A stretch of DNA of 6,842 nucleotides from Noviherbaspirillum sp. (GTDB lineage: Bacteria; Pseudomonadota; Gammaproteobacteria; Burkholderiales; Burkholderiaceae). Below the pieces are notes generated by a model that saw nothing but the letters and a program-made list of their open reading frames with translations, made no database searches and had not been told where the DNA came from. Positions 1 through 5,964 of the stretch are shown piece by piece. The DNA is taken from NCBI GenBank assembly GCA_028292785.1, contig JAQGLQ010000398.1, positions 1-6,842 of the forward strand. The letters are read 5' to 3'. Numbering within the stretch: the stretch's first letter is position 1; each line of letters opens with the position of its first letter. The translations under genes and the position numbers were made by a program.

Positions 1-302
1 CCGATGGTCAGGTTCTGGCGGATCGACAGGTGCGGGAACAGTTCGAAGTTCTGAAACACCATGCCGATGCGCGCGCGCAGCCTCGACAGATTGGTTTTCG
101 GATCGCCCACCGAGACGCCGTCGACCATGATCTCGCCTTTCTGGAACGGCTCCAGACCGTTGACGGTCTTGATCAGCGTCGATTTGCCCGACCCCGACGG
201 GCCGCACACCACCACCACGTCACCCTTCTCCACGCTGGTCGTGCAATCGCCCAGCACCTGGAACTCGCCGTACCATTTGCCGACGTTTTTTATATCGATC
301 AT
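1..302 (-). CDS. gltL: Glutamate/aspartate ABC transporter ATP-binding protein GltL (N-terminal 100 residues, cut by window edge)
   Basis: This is the ATPase subunit that powers uptake of glutamate and aspartate through GltJK at the inner membrane. The visible part starts MIDIKNVGKWYG, with the aromatic A-loop Tyr at residue 11. It has a perfect Walker A motif GPSGSGKST at residues 34-42 and the Q-loop GMVFQNFELFPHLS with Gln at residue 84. The signature motif, Walker B and H-loop lie beyond the left edge of the window, so their integrity cannot be judged. The ATG lies 10 bases after the gltK stop, and an AAGGA ribosome-binding site overlaps that stop codon. It is therefore the last of four co-transcribed glt genes seen here. 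The sequence matches what I remember of Escherichia coli GltL closely. Other polar amino-acid ATPases (GlnQ, HisP) are similar, but the operon context favours GltL. Confidence 0.95.
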   Translation of the reverse strand, partial: MIDIKNVGKWYGEFQVLGDCTTSVEKGDVVVVCGPSGSGKSTLIKTVNGLEPFQKGEIMVDGVSVGDPKTNLSRLRARIGMVFQNFELFPHLSIRQNLTI

Positions 303-312
303 TTAAATATCC

Positions 313-999
313 TTAACGAATGATGGCAATGCGCTCCTGCAACCGCTTGACCGAAGCCGAAAGCGTGAAACTGAGGGCAAAATAAATGAGAGCCACGAAC
401 AGATAGAGTTCGACCACACGACTGTCACGCTGCGCGATCTTGACCGACGCGCCGACGAAATCGGTGACGTTCAGCAGCGATACCAGCGACACGTCCTGGA
501 ACAGAACAATGGTTTGAGTAAGAAGGATCGGCAGCACATTGCGAAAAGCCTGCGGCAGAATCACGAGACGCATCGACTGCCAGTAAGTGAAGCCAAGCGC
601 ATAACCGGCATTCACCTGGCCCTTGGTGATGCTCTGAATACCGGCACGCATGATTTCGCAGAAATAAGCGGCTTCGAACATGATGAACGTGATGTAAGCC
701 GAGCGGTCCGCGCCGAGCTGTATCGGCCGCTCCGACCCCGCTATCGCCTGGATCACGGACGGAACCAGGAAATAGAACCAGAAGATGACAAGCAGCAGTG
801 GAATCGAGCGCATCAGATTGACATAGCCCGCGGCGAATGCGGCCAGGGGCTTGACCGATGACAGCCGCGCCATGGCAAGCAGCGTGCCGAACAAAACGCC
901 GCCGCATGCCGCGACAAGGGTGAGCTGCAAGGTGTATTGCAGACCCGATGCCAGATATGGCCAGGTCCGGCCGATCACATCGAAATCGAGGTCGCCCAT
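313..999 (-). CDS. gltK: Glutamate/aspartate ABC transporter permease GltK
   Basis: This is one of the two inner-membrane permease subunits forming the glutamate/aspartate channel with GltJ. The protein is 228 residues, close to the usual size for the HisM/GltK family. Hydrophobic segments are visible at roughly residues 17-45, 54-83, 100-118, 153-176 and 196-216. The cytoplasmic EAA loop that docks on the ATPase lies at about residues 109-150, from EAAYFCEIMRAG through GYALGF to ILPQA. The ATG shares one base with the gltJ stop (TAATG). Its GGAGG ribosome-binding site lies inside the last gltJ codons, six bases upstream, so translation is probably coupled to gltJ. No truncation or odd residue was seen. 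Which permease is named J or K is inferred from gene order and from the N terminus. Confidence 0.95.
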   Translation of the reverse strand: MGDLDFDVIGRTWPYLASGLQYTLQLTLVAACGGVLFGTLLAMARLSSVKPLAAFAAGYVNLMRSIPLLLVIFWFYFLVPSVIQAIAGSERPIQLGADRSAYITFIMFEAAYFCEIMRAGIQSITKGQVNAGYALGFTYWQSMRLVILPQAFRNVLPILLTQTIVLFQDVSLVSLLNVTDFVGASVKIAQRDSRVVELYLFVALIYFALSFTLSASVKRLQERIAIIR

Positions 1000-1724
1000 T
1001 ATTTACCTCCTATGATGTAGCCGGGGACGGCAACCCGCCGCTCGATCAATGCCATGACACGGTTGGCGCTCATCGCGATGACCACATAGATCAGCGTGGC
1101 GGCGGCGAACGCCTCGAAGTACAGGAATGTCATTTCCGCCATTTCACGCGTGCGGAAGAAGAGTTCCACCATGCCGATCGAGTATGCGACCGCGGTGTTC
1201 TTGAACAGGTTCATCACTTCGGACGTGAGCGGCGGGATGATCACGCGATACGCCATTGGCAACAGCACGAACCGGTAGGTTTGAATCTGCGTGAATCCAA
1301 GCGCATAACCCGCGCTGCGCTGACCGCGCGGCAGCGACTGGATGCCGGACCTTACCTGTTCGGCGATGCGCGCCGAGGTGAAGAACCCGAGACACACTAC
1401 CGCGGTGCCAAACTGATGGGCGGTCGGGTCGAGTGCCGTCACCCAGGCTTTCACTGCGGGGACCAGTCCCGGAATCACGAAATACCAGACGAAAAACTGG
1501 ACCAACAAAGGGATATTGCGGAACAGCTCGACATACGCATTCCCGGCTCGAACCAACCAGCCCTTGTTGGTCGTGCGCGCTACGCCGACCACCGAGCCGA
1601 TGGTGAACGCCAATGTCCAGGCCAGCACGGCCGTCAGGACCGTCCAGCCGAGTCCGGAGCAGAGCATCTGGCCCCATGTCTCATCGAGGTCCGGCACCTG
1701 CTCCAATAATATTGCTACGTTCAT
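999..1724 (-). CDS. gltJ: Glutamate/aspartate ABC transporter permease GltJ
   Basis: This is the second permease subunit of the glutamate/aspartate importer, in the inner membrane. I chose the ATG at 1724 (MNVAILLEQV), giving 241 residues, near the roughly 246 of E. coli GltJ. It is preceded by GGAGAGAG about 10 bases upstream. The frame stays open to 1832, but that extra 36-residue stretch is Arg/Cys-rich and lacks family character. Hydrophobic segments lie near residues 24-48, 70-90, 104-117, 162-185 and 203-221. The EAA loop spans about residues 118-157, including EQVRSGIQSLPRGQRSAGYA and a VLLPMAYR end. It follows gltI after a 153-base gap containing a terminator-like hairpin and ends in a one-base overlap with gltK. 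Its ribosome-binding site is complementary to the candidate small RNA at 3108-3168. Confidence 0.95.
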   Translation of the reverse strand: MNVAILLEQVPDLDETWGQMLCSGLGWTVLTAVLAWTLAFTIGSVVGVARTTNKGWLVRAGNAYVELFRNIPLLVQFFVWYFVIPGLVPAVKAWVTALDPTAHQFGTAVVCLGFFTSARIAEQVRSGIQSLPRGQRSAGYALGFTQIQTYRFVLLPMAYRVIIPPLTSEVMNLFKNTAVAYSIGMVELFFRTREMAEMTFLYFEAFAAATLIYVVIAMSANRVMALIERRVAVPGYIIGGK

Positions 1725-1726
1725 TT

Positions 1727-1739
1727 TTGTCTCTCTCCA
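1727..1739 (-). promoter_or_regulatory. gltJ ribosome-binding site, possible small-RNA target
   Basis: The mRNA reads TGGAGAGAGACAA immediately before AAAATG. Removing one A gives TGGAG + GAGACAA, the exact complement of TTGTCTCCTCCA at the 5' end of the candidate small RNA (3108-3168). That is 12 pairs with one bulged base, covering the Shine-Dalgarno and its 3' flank. Pairing here would block ribosome entry. Five to six pairs are expected between any anti-Shine-Dalgarno RNA and a good ribosome-binding site. The downstream GACAA match is what makes this site stand out. Regulation is inferred only. Confidence 0.4.
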
Positions 1740-1813
1740 ACAGCCGGACCAGACCCGCTCGTGGCAGCCCGATGCGATCCGGCATGCCGGCAATGAGCCG
1801 GCGACGACACTTG

Positions 1814-1841
1814 AAAAAACCGGCCGGCGCAATAACCGGCC
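1814..1841 (-). terminator. Intrinsic terminator or attenuator hairpin between gltI and gltJ
   Basis: Read on the minus strand, GGCCGG pairs with CCGGCC around the 8-base loop TTATTGCG, followed by GG and six T residues. It begins 36 bases after the gltI stop. The 6-bp all-GC stem plus T6 fits an intrinsic terminator of moderate strength. No promoter is obvious between it and gltJ, so partial read-through is probably how gltJKL is expressed. Alternatively the hairpin protects the 3' end of a processed gltI mRNA. Both would raise binding protein over permease, a common arrangement in ABC importer operons. Confidence 0.7.
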
Positions 1842-1877
1842 ATCTATATCGCTTTGAAAAGGCTGATGCGAAAGCGC

Positions 1878-2771
1878 TCAGATACCTTTGTCGTTAGGAT
1901 TCTTGAAAGCTTCGATCAAGGTAGGCGGAAGTGGGAAATTAAGATTGAGGCCCTTCGGCGGAATCGGGGCGGTAAACCATTTCTTGTAAATCTTCTCAAT
2001 CTCGCCCGACTTCATGATGCCGCCGATGGTTTTGTCGACGAGCGCCTTGAATTGCGGGTCATCCTTGCGCAGCATCAGCGAGTACGGCTCCTGGCGCAGC
2101 GATTCCGGCAGGATTCGGAATTCGGCGGGATGCTTTGCGTTGGCGATTTGGCCCGCCAAAAGGATATCGTCCATCACGAAGGCCGCGGCACGGTCTTCGG
2201 CCAAGAGCAGGAACGATTCGGCATGATCCTTGCCGTAGATTTCCTTGACGTCCGCCCCATTGCTCTTTTCATAGGCCTTAAGCAGCGGAACCGAGGTAGT
2301 GCCGGAGGTTGTGGATACGGTTTTCCCGTTGAGGTCGGCGATCGAATTGATGGCTGAGCTTTTCTTCACTGCAGCACTGACATTGATGATGAAATAGGTC
2401 GGTCCGAACGCGACCTGCTGCTGACGCGCGGCCGAGTTGGTCGTCGAACCGCATTCCATGTCGATGGTGCCGTTTTGCAGCAGCGGAATCCGGTTGCTCG
2501 AAGTCACCGGCTGGAGATTCACCTTCAGATTTGAGAGCTTGAGCTCCGCCTTTACCGCATCGACGACTTTCATGCACAGGTCGATCGCATAGCCCACCGG
2601 CTGCTGCTTGTCATCGAGATAGGAAAATGGAATTGACGATTCACGGTGTCCGACCGTGATTGTTCCCGTGTCCTTTATTTTCTTGAGGGTGCCCGTCAGT
2701 TCCTGGGCTTGCGCGATGCCTGCTACCGTACCGGCGGCAAAAAGCAGTGCGGCCATCATTGACAACTTCAT
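1878..2771 (-). CDS. gltI: Glutamate/aspartate ABC transporter periplasmic binding protein GltI
   Basis: This periplasmic solute-binding protein captures glutamate/aspartate and delivers it to GltJK. It is 297 residues, close to the roughly 302 of E. coli GltI. A signal peptide is clear: MKLSMM followed by a hydrophobic core, with likely cleavage after AQA at residue 22. The mature protein has the type II periplasmic binding fold. Family-typical ligand-pocket segments are visible: GHRESSIPFSY (41-51), SSNRIPLL (91-98), ECGSTTNS (106-113), TSGTTS (155-160) and KDHAESF (181-187). The ATG is preceded by AAGGAG with a 5-base spacer. It is the first gene of the operon, behind a roughly 150-base leader and a sigma70-like promoter at 2930-2958. 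A terminator-like hairpin follows the stop. Substrate is inferred from family and operon. Aspartate/glutamine variants exist. Confidence 0.95.
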   Translation of the reverse strand: MKLSMMAALLFAAGTVAGIAQAQELTGTLKKIKDTGTITVGHRESSIPFSYLDDKQQPVGYAIDLCMKVVDAVKAELKLSNLKVNLQPVTSSNRIPLLQNGTIDMECGSTTNSAARQQQVAFGPTYFIINVSAAVKKSSAINSIADLNGKTVSTTSGTTSVPLLKAYEKSNGADVKEIYGKDHAESFLLLAEDRAAAFVMDDILLAGQIANAKHPAEFRILPESLRQEPYSLMLRKDDPQFKALVDKTIGGIMKSGEIEKIYKKWFTAPIPPKGLNLNFPLPPTLIEAFKNPNDKGI

Positions 2772-2810
2772 ACAATCTCCTTGAAAGATTTGTTTCGGCG
2801 GTTATGTCTG

Positions 2811-2827
2811 CGGACTTTTTCTGTCCG
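2811..2827 (-). other. Small hairpin in the gltI leader
   Basis: CGGAC pairs with GTCCG around a 7-base loop (AGAAAAA on the mRNA), about 30 bases upstream of the gltI ribosome-binding site. It is only a 5-bp stem, so it may be chance. It does not sequester the ribosome-binding site. Confidence 0.25.
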
Positions 2828-2881
2828 ACCCTGTGATTGATTCCATTCCGTACGGCCCGCATCCAAGCCGGGGCTGAAGAA

Positions 2882-2922
2882 GCAGCCTCGCTGCGCTCAC
2901 GCTTCGCACCGGTAATCGTGAG
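2882..2922 (-). other. Two adjacent hairpins at the predicted 5' end of the gltI mRNA
   Basis: On the minus strand, CTCACG (2922-2917) pairs with CGTGAG (2901-2896) around a 15-base loop. It is followed at once by GCAGC-GAG-GCTGC (2894-2882). With transcription predicted to start near 2923, the first hairpin would lie at the very 5' end of the mRNA, where it could protect against decay. No known riboswitch was recognised. The structure is inferred from complementarity by eye. Confidence 0.35.
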
Positions 2923-2929
2923 TCGTGAC

Positions 2930-2958
2930 ATTAAAATCATTTCTGATGTCATCGACAA
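2930..2958 (-). promoter_or_regulatory. Candidate sigma70-type promoter of the glt operon
   Basis: On the minus strand, TTGTCG (2958-2953) and TTTAAT (2935-2930) are separated by exactly 17 bases. They match the -35 consensus at 4 of 6 positions and the -10 consensus at 5 of 6. Transcription would start near 2923, leaving a leader of about 150 bases before gltI. No convincing sigma54 site (GG-N10-GC with TGGC/TTGC) was seen. A nearer, weaker promoter is not excluded. Confidence 0.5.
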
Positions 2959-3010
2959 TGATTATTAGTTCTTGCCAAAGCAAGAGGACGGAACAAGTAC
3001 GGCGAGCGAC

Positions 3011-3023
3011 ACTGCAATGCAGT
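3011..3023. promoter_or_regulatory. Perfect short palindrome, possible operator
   Basis: ACTGCA-A-TGCAGT is a perfect 6+6 dyad around one base. It sits in the non-coding stretch 2959-3107, about 53 bp upstream of the gltI -35 element and about 85 bp beyond the end of the small RNA. The position suits an activator or repressor site for the glt promoter. No regulator is assigned. Nothing else convincing was seen in 2959-3107. Confidence 0.3.
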
Positions 3024-3107
3024 TGGTGACAAAAACCTTCGTCACGTTCAAGCAACCGCGCATGCATTGCTCAACATCGCTTGGCGGACACATGGCTGCG
3101 TCGGGCG

Positions 3108-3141
3108 AAAAAAAGCCGGGCGGGCTTGCGGCCCGTCCGGC
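3108..3141 (-). terminator. Strong intrinsic terminator (3' hairpin of the small RNA)
   Basis: On the minus strand, GCCGGACGGGC (3141-3131) and GCCCGCCCGGC (3125-3115) pair over 11 positions with one A-C mismatch around the loop CGCAA. Seven T residues follow (3114-3108). It would end the small RNA and also stop any read-through from the GGDEF/EAL gene into the glt operon. Confidence 0.88.
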
Positions 3142-3168
3142 GAATCCACCTGGGAGGTGGAGGAGACA
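3108..3168 (-). ncRNA. Candidate trans-acting small RNA with anti-Shine-Dalgarno 5' end and two hairpins
   Basis: Reading the minus strand from about 3168, the RNA starts with an unpaired TTGTCTCCT segment. Next comes the compact hairpin CCACCT-CCC-AGGTGG (3160-3146), a 4-base linker (ATTC), and a strong GC-rich terminator hairpin with seven T residues (3141-3108). A -10 element TATAGT lies at 3179-3174, placing the start near 3167-3168 and giving about 60 nt. The CTCCTCC segment is complementary to the GGAGGAG type of Shine-Dalgarno. The layout matches my recollection of the Burkholderiales double-hairpin (BDH) small RNAs known from Burkholderia cenocepacia, which act at ribosome-binding sites. 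It lies between the cyclic di-GMP gene and gltI, on the same strand as both. The alternative is a 3' fragment processed from the upstream GGDEF/EAL mRNA. The start is inferred and expression is untested. Confidence 0.7.
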
Positions 3169-3173
3169 ATTAC

Positions 3174-3179
3174 ACTATA
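3174..3179 (-). promoter_or_regulatory. -10 element of the small-RNA promoter
   Basis: TATAGT matches the -10 consensus at 5 of 6 positions and sits 6-7 bases before the proposed start of the small RNA. No good -35 is found at 16-18 bases. The nearest candidate, TTGTCG (3207-3202), is 22 bases away. The promoter may therefore need an activator, perhaps at the dyad 3208-3222. Confidence 0.5.
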
Positions 3180-3207
3180 GTCTGCGGATCCTGCGGGCAC
3201 ACGACAA

Positions 3208-3222
3208 ATTAGTGAACCTAAT
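3208..3222. promoter_or_regulatory. Interrupted dyad ATTAG-N5-CTAAT upstream of the small-RNA promoter
   Basis: The dyad is centred about 47 bases upstream of the proposed small-RNA start and contains a T-N11-A core, the general form bound by LysR-type regulators. Its position and the weak -35 suggest an activator site. Five-base arms occur by chance often enough that this stays tentative. Confidence 0.25.
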
Positions 3223-3271
3223 AATCTTGCCCGGGCGGATCTGCGATTCTGTTAGCTATCGAGCAACCGGA

Positions 3272-3288
3272 GCAGCAGTGCCTGCTGC
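3272..3288 (-). other. Hairpin in the 3' untranslated region of the GGDEF/EAL gene
   Basis: GCAGCAG pairs with CTGCTGC around a 3-base loop, about 77 bases after the stop codon at 3365. No T-tract follows on either strand, so it is not a typical intrinsic terminator. It could be a 3' stabilising or processing structure, or chance. Confidence 0.3.
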
Positions 3289-3364
3289 CGTTTGATCGGG
3301 CCGCATGCCATCTTCAATGTTTCAGCCCGAGCCATTTTCTCGACGTTGTATTAAGGATGGCGCA

Positions 3365-5557
3365 TCATGTTCTGGAACTTTCCGGTTCGCAGTCCGCCTG
3401 CGATGCCTGCCGGGTCGATTCCTCATCGGCTCGCTGCCCGTCGACGATGAATCGCTCGACTCCTTCGGCCGAGAGCGGCCGGCTGAAATAAAAGCCCTGC
3501 ACTTCATCGCACAGGTTTTTGCGCAGGAAGAGTAACTGCTCCTGCGTTTCGACGCCTTCGGCGATAACTCGCAGATTCAGTCGATGTCCCAGCGCGATCA
3601 CCGCGGACGCGATGGCTTCATCATTTTTGTCGACAGGTATATTGCACACGAATGAACGGTCGATCTTCAGCCGCGCCACCGGAAAGCTCTTGAGCGCACT
3701 GAGGCTGGAATATCCGGTTCCGAAATCATCGATCGCCAGGCGCACGCCCATGGCCTGCAGTTTTCCCATGGTGACGATTGCCTGCGAGACATCGTGCATG
3801 ATCAGGCTTTCGGTCACTTCCAGCTCGAGGTATTCGGGTTTAAGGCCGCTATCGGACAGCGCACGCTCCACCTTGCGAATCCACTCGGCGTCCCGGAACT
3901 GACGGGCCGACACATTGACCGATATCACAAGCGGGGGCAAGCCCGCATCCTGCCAGGCCTTGTTCTGGAGGCATGCCGCATTCAGCACCCAGTCGCCGAT
4001 CTCCACAATCAGCCCGGTATCCTCGGCGAGCGGGATGAAGCGCCCTGGCGGAACCATGCCGAGCTCCGGATGCCGCCAGCGAACCAGGGCCTCGACGCCG
4101 AGAATGCGTTCCGACTGCGCATCGACCTGAGGCTGGTACTCCAGGAAAAACTCGCTGTGGGTCAGAGCGTTGCGCAACTGTTCCGCCAGGCGCAGCCGTT
4201 CATGAACCTTCGCATTGATCTCGGCGGTGTAAAACTGAAAATTATTACGGCCCATTTCTTTCGCCGCGTACATTGCCGCATCGGCATTCCTGAGCAAGGC
4301 GCCTACATCGTCGCCGTCACGGGGGTAGCTGGCAAGACCGATGCTGCACGTGACGCGGAGTTGATGCGCGCCGATCTGCATTGGCATTGCGACCGCGTCG
4401 CGAATTTTCTGCAGGATCTTGATCGATGCCTCCGGCTTCTCGGTCTGGTCGAGCAACAGAATGACGAATTCATCGCCACCCAGGCGGACCACCGTGTCGC
4501 TGGTCCGGACGCAGGCGACCATGCGCTCGGCGACGCACTTGAGCAGTTCGTCGCCCATATGATGACCCATGCTGTCATTCACGTCCTTGAAGTTGTCGAG
4601 GTCGATGAACAGCACCATCAGCTGGCGCTGATATCGCCTGGCATGCAGCATCGACTGGCGCAGCCGGTCTTCGAGCAGCGTGCGGTTAGGCAGTCCGGTC
4701 AGCCGGTCATGCATCGCATGGTGCTCGAGTTCGACGGCGTTGGATGCCAGCATGGCACGCGACTTTTCGAGCGCGACGGCCATCTTGTTCATCGCCGTGC
4801 CCAGCTCGGCGAATTCATGTCGACCGCCATCATCGACCCGCGCATCGAAGTCGCCGGTGGCGATGCGTTTCGCCACCTCCGCGACCTCGGAGAGCGGCGC
4901 CGTGATGCTGTCACGAATCATTTGCGCGATTTTCAGGCCGATGCCGAGCGATAGCACGAGAATTGCGAACAGAAGCAGAGTGGCCCAGCGAATGCGATCC
5001 TTGATGACGCTCTCGTTGCCATTGCTATGGCTGTCCGCGACTTGCGCCAGCGTGCGGAACGTGGCGCCGCTGGCATCATGGAGCTGCGTCAGCCGATGCA
5101 GCGCATCGGCCGTGCGCTGCCGATCGCCGTCGCGCAGGGCCGGGACGAAGTCTCCGGCGGCAGCCTGGCGGAATCCGCTCATCAGCGCATCGGCCTGATC
5201 CATTATCGAGTCGATCGGCGAGCTTTGGCTTGTTTCGCCCTGCGTCGCCCTGCGCTGAACGGAATCGGTATCGAGCAATACGCGCAGACGGTTGAGCAAG
5301 GCATCCTGCTCGGCCTTATTCGTTGCGCCGGAAAGCCGCAGGCAGAGCAGATACGACTCGACAATTCTGTGCGAGCGCTCCTGAATATAAGCGGCAGTGT
5401 CTTTGCCGCGAACGATTTCCTGATAGGCGTCCCCCGTGACGCGAAATTCATTGAGGGTCTTGAAAGACCAGAACCCGGACACGGCAAATGAAATCGAAAA
5501 CAGGGCGATGAGCACCGTGAATCGTTTCCAGAGATTTAAGCTTCGAAATAGGTTCAC
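3365..5557 (-). CDS. Membrane-bound GGDEF/EAL protein (cyclic di-GMP cyclase and phosphodiesterase)
   Basis: This membrane sensor is likely able to make and hydrolyse the second messenger cyclic di-GMP. From the GTG at 5557 the protein is 730 residues. Membrane segments lie at about 14-31 and 190-213, enclosing a roughly 158-residue helical periplasmic sensor. A HAMP linker (about 215-265) follows, then GGDEF (about 278-440) and EAL (about 453-703). The active-site GGDEF (360-364) is intact, with the inhibitory RxxD site RTSD (351-354) at the correct 5-residue spacing. The EAL domain keeps EAL (489-491), NVS, EVTES, DDFGTGYSS (610-618), LKID, AEGVE and QGFYFSRP, so both activities look possible. 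The GTG start is chosen because GGAG precedes it by 5 bases and the membrane segment follows at once. The frame stays open upstream to a TTG at 5758, but those 67 codons lack domain character. Signal and targets are unknown. Confidence 0.92.
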   Translation of the reverse strand: MNLFRSLNLWKRFTVLIALFSISFAVSGFWSFKTLNEFRVTGDAYQEIVRGKDTAAYIQERSHRIVESYLLCLRLSGATNKAEQDALLNRLRVLLDTDSVQRRATQGETSQSSPIDSIMDQADALMSGFRQAAAGDFVPALRDGDRQRTADALHRLTQLHDASGATFRTLAQVADSHSNGNESVIKDRIRWATLLLFAILVLSLGIGLKIAQMIRDSITAPLSEVAEVAKRIATGDFDARVDDGGRHEFAELGTAMNKMAVALEKSRAMLASNAVELEHHAMHDRLTGLPNRTLLEDRLRQSMLHARRYQRQLMVLFIDLDNFKDVNDSMGHHMGDELLKCVAERMVACVRTSDTVVRLGGDEFVILLLDQTEKPEASIKILQKIRDAVAMPMQIGAHQLRVTCSIGLASYPRDGDDVGALLRNADAAMYAAKEMGRNNFQFYTAEINAKVHERLRLAEQLRNALTHSEFFLEYQPQVDAQSERILGVEALVRWRHPELGMVPPGRFIPLAEDTGLIVEIGDWVLNAACLQNKAWQDAGLPPLVISVNVSARQFRDAEWIRKVERALSDSGLKPEYLELEVTESLIMHDVSQAIVTMGKLQAMGVRLAIDDFGTGYSSLSALKSFPVARLKIDRSFVCNIPVDKNDEAIASAVIALGHRLNLRVIAEGVETQEQLLFLRKNLCDEVQGFYFSRPLSAEGVERFIVDGQRADEESTRQASQADCEPESSRT

Positions 5558-5964
5558 GAGCTCTCCATTTTCGGTCTTGTATTGGTAACTGGTGGTCCTC
5601 TCGCCCCGGTTCGCTGCTGCCGGATGCCCAAAACCGATCGCGGCGTGAGCAATGCACGGCCGGGAACCTTCCTGCCGGCGCAGAACGACGGCCAAAGCAT
5701 CTGCATAACCACCAGGGCACGATTGGAGAATGGAGCCGGTCGGATCTGAAGTAAGCAAAAATTAGTTTGCCTCATTAATCGCGTTGCAAGATTCGTCGAG
5801 GAAGACAAGATGCGCGGCAGCGCCGGACCGTGTCGAAGGCAACGTCATCCAGCGTGAAATGCTGATCTTTTCCGTTCGCAGGATTGTTATATTTTTAATT
5901 TATTTCGTTCCGCGATGTCGTGGCTTTGTCCGCGATCCCCTTCACCCAACTCGTCCGGTGTCCT
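5558..5964. other. Divergent intergenic region between the GGDEF/EAL and repeat-protein genes
   Basis: About 400 bases without a supported gene. It holds a GGAGAG ribosome-binding site for the GTG start (5566-5561), the candidate minus-strand promoter at 5761-5789, and an AT-rich tract near 5881-5905 that may carry the promoter of the rightward gene (for example TATATT at 5888-5893, with no convincing -35). The 60 bases 5881-5940 are about 40% GC by hand count. No RNA gene, cyclic di-GMP riboswitch or insertion element was recognised. Confidence 0.5.
5761..5789 (-). promoter_or_regulatory. Weak candidate promoter of the GGDEF/EAL gene
   Basis: On the minus strand, TTGCAA (5789-5784) and ACTAAT (5766-5761) are separated by 17 bases, each matching consensus at 4 of 6 positions. 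Transcription would start near 5754, giving a leader of about 200 bases before the GTG. The match is weak, and a promoter nearer to the gene is possible. Confidence 0.3.

Noticed and set aside
948..1709. Plus-strand open frame (253 codons) opposite gltJ and the start of gltK
   Set aside because: It is antisense to clear permease genes and rich in Arg/His/Glu with no recognisable motif.
1725..1832. N-terminal extension of GltJ to 1832
   Set aside because: The extra 36 residues lack family similarity and overlap the terminator hairpin. The ATG at 1724 has GGAGAGAG upstream and gives the expected protein length.
2772..2960. Sigma54 promoter or AauR-type site (TTCGG-N4-CCGAA) for the glt operon, as known in Pseudomonas
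   Set aside because: Neither the GG-N10-GC promoter with proper flanks nor the inverted TTCGG/CCGAA pair is present.
2972..3295. Plus-strand open frame of 107 codons across the gltI upstream region
   Set aside because: It overlaps the small RNA and promoter signals, has no ribosome-binding site, and its composition looks non-coding.
3794..4954. Long plus-strand open frame (386 codons) opposite the GGDEF/EAL gene
   Set aside because: It is a shadow of the GC-rich gene on the other strand, with His/Arg/Gln-rich sequence and no domain character.
5558..5758. N-terminal extension of the GGDEF/EAL protein to the TTG at 5758
   Set aside because: The 67 extra residues look like translated non-coding DNA. 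The GTG at 5557 has a good ribosome-binding site and directly precedes the membrane segment.
5567..5790. Cyclic di-GMP riboswitch in the long leader of the GGDEF/EAL gene
   Set aside because: The conserved GEMM core segments were not found when the leader was read by eye.
5875..5907. PIP/hrpII-type box (TTCG pair) upstream of the repeat-protein gene
   Set aside because: The spacing between the TTCG copies is 25 bases instead of 15-16.
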